From Clostridium polyendosporum (GTDB taxonomy: Bacteria; Bacillota; Clostridia; Clostridiales; Clostridiaceae), in assembly GCF_018332455.1 (NCBI RefSeq), contig NZ_BOPZ01000019.1:1-64000 (forward strand): a DNA stretch of 64,000 bases. The letters are read 5' to 3'. Below, in pieces: positions 28,401 through 37,443 of the stretch (the stretch's first letter is position 1; each line of letters begins with the position of its first letter). Under the pieces are notes generated by a model. It saw only the letters and a program-made list of their open reading frames with translations, was not told the DNA's origin and made no database searches. The position numbers and the translations under genes are program-made.

Positions 28401-30765
28401 AAAGTATTTAAAAGATAACATATTGATTTTCGATGGAGCTATGGGCACAATGCTTCAAAATAGAGGGCTTAAAAGAGGAGCTCTTCCAGAGGTTCTAAAC
28501 ATTGAGGAAACAAGTAATATTATTGAGATACATAAAAAATATATAGAAGCAGGTGCTAAGGTTATAACAACTAATACCTTTGGTGCAAACGGGCTTAAAT
28601 TAAAAAATTGTAGTTATTCTCTTGAAGAAATAATAAAGGCTGCAGTTGAAAATGCAAAAGAAGCTATAGGCAGTGCAGAGGTATTAACAGCGTTAGATGT
28701 AGGACCATTAGGACAATTACTAGAACCTATGGGTACACTAAAATTTGAAGAAGCCTATGAATATTTTAAAACTGTTATGACATTAGGCGAAAAATATGGT
28801 GCTGATTTAATTCTTATAGAAACCATGACAGATTTAGGAGAAACAAGAGCAGCAGTGCTAGCTGCAAAGGAAAATACAAAACTTCCTGTTTTCTGTACTA
28901 TGTCTTTTGAAAGTACTGGTAGAACATTTGCAGGATGCGATCCTCTATCAATGACTTTAACGCTTCAAGGGTTAGGAGTAGATGCACTAGGAATCAACTG
29001 TTCCTTAGGCCCAATAGAATTAAGACCAATTGTAGAAGAAGTATTAAAATATAGTAAGATTCCTGTTATGGTTCAACCCAATGCAGGATTGCCTAAGGTA
29101 GTTAATGGAGAAACCGTATTTGATATTTCAAAAGAAATTTTTGCAAAAGAAGTAAAAGGTTTCTGTGAAAAAGGTGTAAGAATAGTAGGTGGATGCTGCG
29201 GTACTGATGAGAGTTTTATTAAAGAATTAAGCCAAAAGCTTAAGGACTTAAAGCCAGTAATATCTGTTGTAGAACCGATAAGTGCAATATGTTCTTATTC
29301 AAAGGCTGTAATTATTGATGGCGTTAGAGTAATAGGTGAGAGAATAAATCCTACAGGTAAAAAACTTTTTAAAGAAGCACTTAAGAACGAAAATTTAGAT
29401 TATATATTAAGAGAAGCCATTTCTCAAATTGAAGCAGGAGCAGATATATTAGATGTTAATGTTGGGCTTCCTGAAATCAATGAAGAAGAAATGATAATTA
29501 AGGTTATAAAGGAGGTTCAATCTATATCTCCAATTCCTCTTCAAGTTGACTCTACTGATCCGAAGGTTGTTGAGGCAGCACTTAGAGTATACAATGGAAA
29601 GGCTATTCTAAATTCAGTAAATGGAGAGGATAAAATATTAGATTCCTTACTTCCTTTAGTTAAGAAGTATGGTGCTGCAGTGGTAGGACTAACTTTAGAT
29701 GAAAGAGGACTTCCTACTAGCAAAGAAGAAAGAATTGAAATTGCAGAGAAGATTATCAAAAGAGCCGAAGAGTATGGAATAAGCAAGGAAGATATTTACA
29801 TAGATTGTTTAACCTTAACAGCATCTACTAGCCAAGACCAAACTTTTGAAACTCTTAAGGCAATAACATATCTTAGAGAGCAAATAGGAGTAAATACAGT
29901 TTTAGGAGTATCTAACATTTCCTTTGGATTACCTAGAAGAGATCTTATAAATAGAACTTTCTTAACAATGGCAATGACAGCAGGATTAACTCTTCCAATA
30001 ATAAATCCATTAGATAAGGATATGATGGATTCAGTTAAAGCTTTTAAGGTGCTAAGTGGTGAGGATATAGGTTCTAATAATTATATTGCGGATTTTAGTG
30101 GGGAAAAGGCAAAAGCTTTAGGCAATGTAACAGAGAGAATGACATTAGGCCTTTATGACATAATTGTAAAAGGTATAAAAGAAGAAGCAGCTAAGGCTAC
30201 AGAGGAACTTTTAAAGGAAAAGAAAGAAACTGAAGTAATAAATGAGTATATTGTTCCTGCTTTGGACTATGTAGGAGATAAGTTTGCAAAGGGAGAGGTT
30301 TTCTTACCGCAACTTATTCAGTCTGCAGAAACAGTAAAGAAGGCTTTTGATGTTATTAAAGCAAAACTTGCAGGTTCTTCAAGTGAAAGTATATCTAAAG
30401 GCAAGATAGTATTAGCTACTGTTAAGGGTGATATTCATGATATTGGAAAGAATATTGTCAAGGCTATGTTGGAAAACTATGGATATGATGTAATTGATTT
30501 AGGAAAAGATGTATCAAAGGAAAAAGTATTAGAAGCAGTAGAAAAGCATGATGTACAATTGGTGGGATTAAGTGCGCTTATGACTACTACTGTAAGGAGT
30601 ATGGAGGAAACTATTGCTCTTTTAAGAGAAAAGGGACACAATTGTAAATTCATGGTTGGAGGTGCAGTACTCAATAAAGAATATGCAGAAATGATTAAAG
30701 CTGATTTTTATGCAAGAGATGCTAAGGAATCAGTAGAGATTGCTAGAATGGTTTTAGGAGAATAA
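28381..30765 (+). CDS. metH: Cobalamin-dependent methionine synthase, without activation domain
   Basis: 794 residues in three modules. The homocysteine-binding barrel (about 1-290) has zinc ligands in GINCSLGP and GGCCGTDESF. The pterin-binding barrel (about 310-580) contains RINPTGKKLFKEAL and DVNVGLPEI. The cobalamin module (about 590-794) has the axial-ligand motif DIHDIGKN and GLSALMTTT. The fourth, activation, domain of E. coli MetH is absent and encoded separately just upstream. The start is GTG 28381, with AGGAG at 28371-28375. It makes methionine from homocysteine and 5-methyl-THF. Confidence 0.95.
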   Translation: MEVVDIKKYLKDNILIFDGAMGTMLQNRGLKRGALPEVLNIEETSNIIEIHKKYIEAGAKVITTNTFGANGLKLKNCSYSLEEIIKAAVENAKEAIGSAEVLTALDVGPLGQLLEPMGTLKFEEAYEYFKTVMTLGEKYGADLILIETMTDLGETRAAVLAAKENTKLPVFCTMSFESTGRTFAGCDPLSMTLTLQGLGVDALGINCSLGPIELRPIVEEVLKYSKIPVMVQPNAGLPKVVNGETVFDISKEIFAKEVKGFCEKGVRIVGGCCGTDESFIKELSQKLKDLKPVISVVEPISAICSYSKAVIIDGVRVIGERINPTGKKLFKEALKNENLDYILREAISQIEAGADILDVNVGLPEINEEEMIIKVIKEVQSISPIPLQVDSTDPKVVEAALRVYNGKAILNSVNGEDKILDSLLPLVKKYGAAVVGLTLDERGLPTSKEERIEIAEKIIKRAEEYGISKEDIYIDCLTLTASTSQDQTFETLKAITYLREQIGVNTVLGVSNISFGLPRRDLINRTFLTMAMTAGLTLPIINPLDKDMMDSVKAFKVLSGEDIGSNNYIADFSGEKAKALGNVTERMTLGLYDIIVKGIKEEAAKATEELLKEKKETEVINEYIVPALDYVGDKFAKGEVFLPQLIQSAETVKKAFDVIKAKLAGSSSESISKGKIVLATVKGDIHDIGKNIVKAMLENYGYDVIDLGKDVSKEKVLEAVEKHDVQLVGLSALMTTTVRSMEETIALLREKGHNCKFMVGGAVLNKEYAEMIKADFYARDAKESVEIARMVLGE

Positions 30766-30771
30766 TGTAAT

Positions 30772-31263
30772 ATGGATATAAAATTTATACCATTTACAGA
30801 AGATTATATTGAGGCTGCAAGAGAGATATATAATTATTATGTGAGAAATACAACTGTAACCTTTCATATAGATGATATTAGTTATGATGAGATGAAGGGT
30901 ATATTATTTCATCCAGATAAGAGGTATAAAACCTTTGGAATTTTTCATGAGGATACGTTAATAGGATATATCTTGACTGTACCATTTAAAAATAGAGGTG
31001 CCTTCAGAAGAAGTGGAGAAGTTACAATATACCTTTCACCACAGTTAAGTGGAAAGGGCATAGGAACAAAAGCTCTTAACTTTATCGAAGAAGAAGCAAG
31101 AAATTCAGATATAAAGGTTCTTCTTGCTGTAGTTGCAGATGAAAATCAGCAAAGTAAGGTTCTTTTTCAAAAATGTGGTTATGAAAAGTGTGCACATTTT
31201 AAAGGTGTAGGAGAAAAGTTTGGAAGAGTGTTAGATCTAGTTTGTTTTGAAAAAGAGCTTTAA
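30772..31263 (+). CDS. GNAT-family N-acetyltransferase (phosphinothricin-type)
   Basis: A 163-residue GNAT enzyme. The N-terminal IYNYYVRNTTVTFHID resembles the phosphinothricin/methionine sulfoximine acetyltransferase subgroup. The acetyl-CoA pyrophosphate loop is LSGKGIGTKAL (about residues 94-104), and the C-terminal part has VADENQQSKVLFQKCGYEKCAHFKGVGEKFGR. It lies only 6 bp after metH and is probably read from the SAM-riboswitch operon. A substrate such as a methionine sulfoximine-like amino acid is an inference from subgroup and context. Confidence 0.8.
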   Translation: MDIKFIPFTEDYIEAAREIYNYYVRNTTVTFHIDDISYDEMKGILFHPDKRYKTFGIFHEDTLIGYILTVPFKNRGAFRRSGEVTIYLSPQLSGKGIGTKALNFIEEEARNSDIKVLLAVVADENQQSKVLFQKCGYEKCAHFKGVGEKFGRVLDLVCFEKEL

Positions 31264-31358
31264 TAAATATCATAACATTACTAACTTTTAGTATCCTAAG
31301 TACTTAGTTTTTATAATGAATATATAGTTCTTTTCCGTTGCAAACTAAAAATGTAGAG

Positions 31359-31434
31359 ATATATAAGTTCTTATTAAAATAAGACTTTTAAAAAAGTATT
31401 AAAAAATAAGGCTTATTTTCAAGAGCTTATATAT
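31359..31434 (+). other. Long imperfect hairpin in the leader of a small gene
   Basis: The left arm from ATATATAAG (31359-31367) through AAAATAAG pairs with the right arm (31410-31434) ending CTTATATAT, about 25 bp with few mismatches. It lies 30-100 nt before the 48-residue gene at 31463 and lacks a T-run, so it does not look like a terminator. Confidence 0.55.
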
Positions 31435-31462
31435 TCTTAAACAAAGGAAAAGGGGTGTACTT

Positions 31463-31609
31463 ATGATTAAAGGTAAGGATGAAGCATACAAAGTTGCTAA
31501 AAAAATGATAATCGATGGTGAATCATGGGATAAAATCATGGATGAAACTCGTTTAAGACTTAAAGACTTAAGAAGAATTCAAAAAAACGAAATAGATCCA
31601 CACTTTTAA
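31463..31609 (+). CDS. Small helix-turn-helix-like protein, 48 residues
   Basis: An open frame with a good ribosome site (AAGGAAAAGGGGTG) encodes a 48-residue basic protein. VAKKMIIDGESWDKIMDETRLRLKDLRRIQKNEI reads as two helices with a turn, like a minimal helix-turn-helix (compare resolvase-type tails). It has no signal or membrane segment. A perfect 9-bp hairpin follows. It is a separate unit between the methionine operon and peptide deformylase. I do not recognise a family; DNA binding is inferred only from the pattern. Confidence 0.65.
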   Translation: MIKGKDEAYKVAKKMIIDGESWDKIMDETRLRLKDLRRIQKNEIDPHF

Positions 31610-31617
31610 AAGTAGAG

Positions 31618-31640
31618 CCTGTTTGCGTGCTGCAAACAGG
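31618..31640 (+). terminator. Hairpin after the small gene
   Basis: CCTGTTTGC (31618-31626) pairs with GCAAACAGG (31632-31640) around GTGCT. The following T-run is interrupted (TTTACTGTATTTT), so termination may be moderate. Confidence 0.65.
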
Positions 31641-31778
31641 TTTACTGTATTTTATAGAAACGAGGCCGAGAGGTAATGATTTAGTTGCATTTTTTAATGT
31701 GGAACAAAATTTCTAATGAAAAATACTTTATATTATGTAATAATATTAAGAGCAAAAGTTATTTGAAGGGAGAAAGTT

Positions 31779-32258
31779 ATGGCAATAAGAAAAATCATTC
31801 AGCTTGGAGATGAGCATTTAAGAAAGATTTGTGAACCAGTTAGTGAAATAAATAAAGAAACATTAGATTTAATACAAGATTTAAAGGATACTCTTTATTC
31901 AGTAGATGGTGTTGGACTTGCTGCACCTCAAATTGCAGTAAATAAGAAGGTTGTTTTTATAGATCTTAGAGATGGTTCAAAGCCATTAATTTTAATAAAT
32001 CCTAAAATAGTTAAGCAAGAAGGAAAAGAAGAAGGATATGAAGGATGTCTAAGCTATGTAGGATATGAAGGACTTGTAGAGAGACCAAAGAAGGTTGTAG
32101 TTGAATCATTAAATGAAAATGGTGAGAACATGAGGTATGAAGCTTCAGGACTTTTGGCAAGATGTTTCTGTCATGAAATCGACCACTTAGATGGAGTTAT
32201 GTATGTTGATAAAGCCATAGAAATGTACGAGCTTGTTGATGAAGAGGAAGAAAAGTAA
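31779..32258 (+). CDS. def: Peptide deformylase
   Basis: The 159-residue metalloenzyme that removes the N-formyl group from new proteins. All three signatures are present: GVGLAAPQI (motif 1, about residues 45-53), EGCLSY (motif 2, Cys metal ligand, about 87-92) and HEIDHLDG (motif 3, two His ligands and Glu, about 130-137). The EGCLSY form is the type seen in many Firmicutes. The final Glu-rich tail (EEEEK) is unremarkable. It is transcribed alone; a bidirectional terminator separates it from the converging gene. Confidence 0.96.
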   Translation: MAIRKIIQLGDEHLRKICEPVSEINKETLDLIQDLKDTLYSVDGVGLAAPQIAVNKKVVFIDLRDGSKPLILINPKIVKQEGKEEGYEGCLSYVGYEGLVERPKKVVVESLNENGENMRYEASGLLARCFCHEIDHLDGVMYVDKAIEMYELVDEEEEK

Positions 32259-32283
32259 ATTTAGTATCATACCATTAAACATT

Positions 32284-32312
32284 AAAGGAATTCAGAAAAA
32301 CTGAATTCCTTT
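32284..32312. terminator. Bidirectional intrinsic terminator
   Basis: AAAGGAATTCAG (32284-32295) pairs with CTGAATTCCTTT (32301-32312) around AAAAA, with T-rich flanks on both strands between convergent genes. Confidence 0.8.
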
Positions 32313-32778
32313 AATGTTTATTTATAACCAATTCAAAAAGCCCTGATATTCGTGTAGCACATTCTTCGCTATCATGTACCAGTTCCTTAATTAACTGATA
32401 ACTGGAATGGTCAAGATTTTTACTTTCATTTAAAAATTTTTGGCCCATAATGAATCCTGTTTTACAAGCATCATAGGCTTTTTCCAGTAGTTCTAAGTCT
32501 GTGTTCACCGTGAGCTCTTTTATATCTTCATATATTTCACTAAGTTTTCCAACAAGGCTAACCTTAGTTATAGGTTCTCCTCCTAGCTCAGAAATTCTAT
32601 TTGTTATTAAACCAGCATGGCGCTTATAAGTAGAGTGAATTTCTGAAAGAGCTCCTTTGATTTCTTCACTTTTTGTTTTGTCAACATATTTCTCGAAGGC
32701 ATCAACGCCCATATAAATCCCTTGTAAATATTGATTAAGTTCTTGGACAACTTCTCTAGTTGTTATTGAAGTTACCAT
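32311..32778 (-). CDS. Ferritin-like four-helix bundle protein (DUF2383/PA2169-type)
   Basis: A 155-residue all-helical protein. TREVVQELNQYLQGIYMGVDAFEKYVDKT and HSTYKRHAGLITNRISELGGEP fit the DUF2383 ferritin-like bundle, with possible iron-ligand Glu and His residues in repeated E-x(6)-Y and H/E positions. Function in this family is undefined. The ribosome site AAGGAGGTGAT is a full complement to the 16S rRNA end, which suggests high expression. The gene converges on def and shares the terminator. Confidence 0.7.
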   Translation of the reverse strand: MVTSITTREVVQELNQYLQGIYMGVDAFEKYVDKTKSEEIKGALSEIHSTYKRHAGLITNRISELGGEPITKVSLVGKLSEIYEDIKELTVNTDLELLEKAYDACKTGFIMGQKFLNESKNLDHSSYQLIKELVHDSEECATRISGLFELVINKH

Positions 32779-33039
32779 GACATCACCTCCTTACCTTTAG
32801 TATTTTTAGTTATAATAAAAATATTTAAGCATAAAAAGTATTTTTATGCTTAGATTGAGTAATTTTTAGTTTTCTAGTTTTCTCTACAAATTTTAGTATC
32901 TTAAATTTTCCCGTCATTTAGTATCTGCATTGCTTATTAGGCTGATGGATAAAGCATAGGAATTCGGACAATATATTAATAAAGTAAGGAAAGTAGTATA
33001 GTTTATTAGAATTTTTTACAAAAAGAAGAGGTGAGTTTT

Positions 33040-34458
33040 ATGGGGAAAATCCTTGGATACTATCTAATGCCTCATCCACCTATAATTGTTCCTGAGGTTG
33101 GTAAAGGTGAGGAAAAGAAAATAGAAAAAACCTTTAAGGCATGTATGGAAATTGGAGAAGAAGTAAAGAAAGTTGCTCCAGATACAGTAATAATAATAAC
33201 TCCTCATGGGCCTATGTTTAATGATGCTGTTGCTCTTTTAGCAGAAGATAGTATAGAAGGAGATTTATCAAAATTTAGAGCAACCGGGGTAGAAATGAAA
33301 TTTAAAATAGACCTAGAGTTAGTAAACTCAATAATTTCATATGCCACAGAATATAAGGTAGCAGTAGTACCAGCAAATACTCAACTTCTTGAAAGTTTTC
33401 AAAGAAAATATGAACTTGATCATGGGGCTATAGTGCCTCTTTACTTTTTAACTAAGAAATATAAACAGTTTAAACTCGTGCATATTACTTATGGTATGCT
33501 TTCAGATATTGAATTATATAAACTTGGAATGGCAATACGTCAATCTGTAGAAGTTGGAAATCATAATGTAGTTTTAATTGCATCAGGTGATTTATCTCAC
33601 CGATTAAAGGATGAAGGTCCATATAGTTATAGTTCTTATGGAAAAGAATTTGATGAAAAGCTTCTAGGTCTTCTTTCTAATGGAAATGTAACAGGAGTTT
33701 TTGAACTTGATAGAAAACTTATAAGAGAAGCTGGTGAATGTGGATTAAGAAGTATTTATATAATGTTAGGATCTATGAATGGATATGAAATTAAAGGTGA
33801 AGTTTTATCCTATGAAGGTACCCTTGGTGTTGGGTACGGTGTAATGAAATTTAACATTACAAAATGTCAGAGGGATACTTTAAGGGAACTTTTAGATCTA
33901 AAGAATAAAAAATATAGCGAAAGAGTGGAAAGCTCTGATACTTATGTAAGATTAGCAAGAAAAAGCATAGTTTATTACTTTTTAAATGGAAAAGCTATGG
34001 AGGTTCCAGATAATCTTCCTGAGGAAATGAAGAAGATAAAAAGAGGAGCATTTGTTTCTATTAAGAAACATGGAGAATTAAGAGGCTGTATAGGTACCAT
34101 ATATCCAGTAACTTCATCTATTGGTGAGGAAATAATAAAAAATTCGTTAGCAGCAGCTTTTGATGATCCAAGGTTCTCACCATTAAGAGAATCAGAGCTT
34201 TTGGATATAGATATATCAGTAGATGTTTTAACTGCTCCGGAGAAAACCTCAAAGAAAGAGCTTGATCCCAAAAGATATGGAGTTATTGTATCCATGGGTT
34301 CAAGAAGAGGACTTCTTCTTCCAGATCTTGAAGGTGTTGATACTGTTGAAAGACAGCTTTTTATTGCCTTAAGAAAAGGGAATATCTCACCTACAGAAGA
34401 TTATACTATTGAACGATTTGAGGTGATGAGACATAAGGAGGAAGGATCCTATGAATAA
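33040..34458 (+). CDS. Memo-like and AMMECR1-domain fusion (AmmeMemoRadiSam system A+B)
   Basis: A 472-residue fusion. The N-terminal Memo-like domain (about residues 1-265) has MPHPPIIVPEVG, ITPHGPMF, LDHGAIVPLYFL and IASGDLSHR, a fold related to class III extradiol dioxygenases, with His residues in metal-ligand positions. The C-terminal AMMECR1 domain (about 290-465) shows its hallmark LRGCIGT. These two modules and the next gene form the three-part AmmeMemoRadiSam set. ATG 33040 follows AGAGGTG. The end overlaps the radical SAM gene by 8 bp. The biochemical role is not established. Confidence 0.9.
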   Translation: MGKILGYYLMPHPPIIVPEVGKGEEKKIEKTFKACMEIGEEVKKVAPDTVIIITPHGPMFNDAVALLAEDSIEGDLSKFRATGVEMKFKIDLELVNSIISYATEYKVAVVPANTQLLESFQRKYELDHGAIVPLYFLTKKYKQFKLVHITYGMLSDIELYKLGMAIRQSVEVGNHNVVLIASGDLSHRLKDEGPYSYSSYGKEFDEKLLGLLSNGNVTGVFELDRKLIREAGECGLRSIYIMLGSMNGYEIKGEVLSYEGTLGVGYGVMKFNITKCQRDTLRELLDLKNKKYSERVESSDTYVRLARKSIVYYFLNGKAMEVPDNLPEEMKKIKRGAFVSIKKHGELRGCIGTIYPVTSSIGEEIIKNSLAAAFDDPRFSPLRESELLDIDISVDVLTAPEKTSKKELDPKRYGVIVSMGSRRGLLLPDLEGVDTVERQLFIALRKGNISPTEDYTIERFEVMRHKEEGSYE

Positions 34459-35440
34459 GGAAGCTCTGTTTTATAAAAAGAAAGAAAATGGAACTTTAGG
34501 ATGTAAGTTATGTCCACATACTTGTGTAATACAACCTGGAGGAATGGGGTTATGTGGTGTTAGGCAGAATAAGGAGGGAATGTTATATACTTTAAACTAT
34601 GGCGAGGTAACTTCTATTGCATTAGATCCTATTGAAAAGAAGCCTCTTTATCATTTCTATCCAGGTAAAAATATTCTATCAATTGGTAGTTTTGGATGTA
34701 ACTTTAAGTGCTCCTTTTGCCAAAATTATTCTATTTCACAGTATAAACCGAAAAGTGAGTATTTAGAGATAGAAAAGCTTGTTAGTATAATTAATGAAAC
34801 GGAGAATAACATTGGCGTTGCTTTTACTTATAACGAACCTTCTATATGGTATGAATATATCTTTGAAGCATCAAAAACTATAAAAGAAAGAAATAAGAAA
34901 ACAAAGGTCGTAATTATAACAAATGGTTATATAAGTGAGGAACCACTTTTAGAACTTTTACCATTTGTTGATGCAATGAATATAGACTTAAAGGGATGGA
35001 ATGAATCATATTATTCAAAGGTATGTAATGGAAAAAGAGACTTTGTATTAAACACTATTAATAAGGCATCAGAATACTGTCATGTAGAGATTACTACTTT
35101 ACTTGTAGAAGGAGAAAATACATCACTGCAAGAGATTGAAGAAATATCAAAATTTTTATCTTCAATTAACATTAATATACCGCTTCATTTAAGTAGATAT
35201 TATCCAAATTATAAGATGACTAATGAGCCTACCTCTATAGATTTTATTTTAAATGCAGAAAAATTAGCAAAGAAGCATTTAAATTACGTATATGTTGGAA
35301 ACGTTCAAGGGATAGATAATTCAACATATTGCCACCAGTGCAAGGAAAAAGTTATAGATAGAACCGGATATGTGGTTAGAAATACTCTTAAAAATAGTAA
35401 TTGTCCGAATTGTGGAGAGCGTCTTCCTATAATTTATTAG
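34451..35440 (+). CDS. amrS: AmmeMemoRadiSam-system radical SAM protein
   Basis: A 329-residue radical SAM enzyme related to pyruvate formate-lyase activases. The 4Fe-4S motif is CNFKCSFC (about residues 79-86). An N-terminal cysteine cluster (CKLCPHTC, then GLCGVRQN) and a C-terminal zinc-ribbon-like CHQCKEK...CPNCGE flank the core. The substrate is unknown; by analogy to activases it may install a glycyl radical or modify a protein, possibly the Memo or AMMECR1 partner. It starts within the end of the preceding gene after AAGGAGGAAGG, indicating strict coupling. Confidence 0.9.
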   Translation: MNKEALFYKKKENGTLGCKLCPHTCVIQPGGMGLCGVRQNKEGMLYTLNYGEVTSIALDPIEKKPLYHFYPGKNILSIGSFGCNFKCSFCQNYSISQYKPKSEYLEIEKLVSIINETENNIGVAFTYNEPSIWYEYIFEASKTIKERNKKTKVVIITNGYISEEPLLELLPFVDAMNIDLKGWNESYYSKVCNGKRDFVLNTINKASEYCHVEITTLLVEGENTSLQEIEEISKFLSSININIPLHLSRYYPNYKMTNEPTSIDFILNAEKLAKKHLNYVYVGNVQGIDNSTYCHQCKEKVIDRTGYVVRNTLKNSNCPNCGERLPIIY

Positions 35441-35483
35441 AATAATTATAACATTGGGAAAGTATTAGTTTGTATAAAGTTTG

Positions 35484-35527
35484 TTTACAAATGTAAATGT
35501 TAGGTGTAAACTAGTGTATATACACTA
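35484..35527. promoter_or_regulatory. Two palindromic operator-like sites
   Basis: TTTACAAATGTAAA (35484-35497) and TAGTGTATATACACTA (35512-35527) are both perfect inverted repeats, just before the ribosome site of the ECF S-component gene. They may bind a repressor of vitamin uptake; a niacin-type regulator would be one guess, but I could not match a known consensus. Confidence 0.55.
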
Positions 35528-35545
35528 TAGATGGAGGTACACAAA

Positions 35546-36061
35546 ATGAGAAACACAACAATTAAACAAATGACTTATGCAGCTATTTTAATAGCTTTAG
35601 CAATACTTATACCAATACAATTTAGCTTTTTAAGGGTTAACATACCTCCTTTTACTGCTACACTTGCATCACATGTGCCAATGTTTTTAAGTATGTTAAT
35701 TTCACCTTTTGTTGCTGTTGTTGTTGGAATAGGCTCAGCAATAGGATTTGTTGTTGCAGGAACACCACTATTTGTTGTTGCTAGAGCAGCTATGCATATT
35801 TTTGTTGGTCTTCTTGGGGCGTATATGATAAAAAAAGGAGTTTCTTATGCAAAAGTTATTGCTGTAACAGCTCCAATTCACGGATTACTTGAGGCAATAG
35901 CTGTTATGCCTTTTCCAGGATTCAATTTAAAGGCTATACTTATAACAGTATTTATTGGTACAATACTTCATCATGCAATTGATGGAACTATAACATATGC
36001 ACTAGTAGAGGCTGTATCAAAGGCTACTGGAAAAGACTTTAAGGAAAAGCTTTCAGCTTAA
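35546..36061 (+). CDS. ECF transporter substrate-binding S component
   Basis: A 171-residue protein with about six membrane helices: QMTYAAILIALAILIPIQF, PMFLSMLISPFVAVVVGIGSAIGF, PLFVVARAAMHIFVGLLGAYMI and so on. FTATLASHVPMFLSMLISP near residue 35 is an S-component pattern that I associate with niacin-type (NiaX-like) members. No ATPase or EcfT gene is adjacent, so it presumably shares a common energising module (group II ECF). GGAGG precedes ATG 35546. Two palindromes lie directly upstream. Substrate is uncertain. Confidence 0.75.
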   Translation: MRNTTIKQMTYAAILIALAILIPIQFSFLRVNIPPFTATLASHVPMFLSMLISPFVAVVVGIGSAIGFVVAGTPLFVVARAAMHIFVGLLGAYMIKKGVSYAKVIAVTAPIHGLLEAIAVMPFPGFNLKAILITVFIGTILHHAIDGTITYALVEAVSKATGKDFKEKLSA

Positions 36062-36118
36062 AGAATAGAAATTAAACTTTTTTCAATACTAAATAGATTT
36101 TAAGTTAATGATATATAG

Positions 36119-36153
36119 AAAGGGACTTACCTTTGATGGTAGTCCCTTTTTTT
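36119..36153 (+). terminator. Intrinsic terminator
   Basis: AAAGGGACTTACC (36119-36131) pairs with GGTAGTCCCTTT (36138-36149, one bulge), followed by a T-run. Confidence 0.8.
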
Positions 36154-36189
36154 CGTCATTCTCAGCAGGCTCAACGTCTTGTTAGTGTT

Positions 36190-36259
36190 ATTTGTTGCCA
36201 TTTGACAAAGTGAAATCTGTTTCAAATTTAATAGGTTCCATTCCTATTAAATTTTATTT
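36190..36259 (+). repeat. Family A repeat
   Basis: First hairpin ATTTGACAAAGTGAAAT; second hairpin AAATTTAATAGG and CCTATTAAATTT is perfect (12 bp) around TTCCATT, then TATTTG. Confidence 0.8.
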
Positions 36260-36375
36260 GGTATTAACTCATTTCTATATTATATATTTTACTGATGTTT
36301 ATATTGATGGAATAAGGTTTATTGATAAAGATAAACAATTTTAATCTTTAATTATAAATTAAGTTATGCAATTAT

Positions 36376-37224
36376 TTAGTTATAATTTTTAAAGACTATT
36401 ATACTATCTAGATATTTTGTTAAGCTATCCTGCCATGTAGGCATAATTACGCCAAAGCAGTTGTATATGAGCTTTGTATCCATTGCACTAAAATTAGGTC
36501 TTGGAGCTAAAGAAGCTGTAAAGTCGCAAGGTATACTATAGACATCTTTTTTAGATCTTAAATACTCAAAAATAAACTGTACTACATCACGTTTTGATAC
36601 ATAACCTGTATTTACACAATTGTAAACACCATAAAAATCAGAATGAATTATTTGGGATATACATCGAGCTAAGTCTTCGATGTATGTGGGGTTAACAATA
36701 CTATCTGAAGTTAAAAAAACTGGAGAATTAATGTTATCAAGTATTTTCTTAATATAACATTTGGTACCACCAAAACACCAAGAGGTTCTAATTATGAAGT
36801 ATTTTTTACAGATAGTTCGTATTAGTTTTTCTCCTGCTAATTTTGATTTACCATAGACATTAATAGGATTACATTTATCTGTTTCAAAATAAGGGGTTTC
36901 TTTAGAGTCTCCATAAACATAACCAGAAGATATATATACCATTGGGATATCAAGGGAATTGCAAGCATATGCAACATTTAGCGTACCAAGGGTATTAACA
37001 CTATAGGATTCAGTTTCATGATCTTCGCAGTAGTCAATATTAGAAATACCAGCTGCTTGTACAACGATGTCTGGCGAAAAGCTTTTTATTATATTTATAA
37101 CTGAATCTTTTTCTCTGATGTCTAAGTCACCTTTACTTAAAGGAATAATTTCATGTTCAGCCTTTAAGTAACTTGAAAGATAATTTCCTATATGACCGTT
37201 TGCTCCTAGAATTAATATTTTCAT
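36376..37224 (-). CDS. RmlD-like NAD(P)-dependent sugar reductase
   Basis: A 282-residue extended short-chain dehydrogenase. The nucleotide-binding turn is GANGHIG (residues 8-14), DLDIREKDSV follows, and the catalytic pair is Y and K in NVYGKSKLAGEKL. The overall pattern is that of dTDP-4-dehydrorhamnose reductase, but rmlA, B and C are not nearby, so it may act on another nucleotide sugar or be a stand-alone paralogue. GAGGTGG precedes ATG on the minus strand. It is divergent from helD and has no operon partner. Confidence 0.8.
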   Translation of the reverse strand: MKILILGANGHIGNYLSSYLKAEHEIIPLSKGDLDIREKDSVINIIKSFSPDIVVQAAGISNIDYCEDHETESYSVNTLGTLNVAYACNSLDIPMVYISSGYVYGDSKETPYFETDKCNPINVYGKSKLAGEKLIRTICKKYFIIRTSWCFGGTKCYIKKILDNINSPVFLTSDSIVNPTYIEDLARCISQIIHSDFYGVYNCVNTGYVSKRDVVQFIFEYLRSKKDVYSIPCDFTASLAPRPNFSAMDTKLIYNCFGVIMPTWQDSLTKYLDSIIVFKNYN

Positions 37225-37443
37225 TGTTCCACCTCATTATAATAAATGTCTATAATAAATTATATGAAAACTACTTGGGTTTTATTGACAACAAATTATA
37301 AAAAAATATATAATTAAATTTTAATAATATGGTACATAAGGTTAATTCTTCATGAATTTTAGAAAAAATCCTGATTTTTATTTCTTATGAGTTTCTAAAT
37401 TTAAAAATTGTAAACTTATGTAGCTAAAAAGGGGATACTATAT

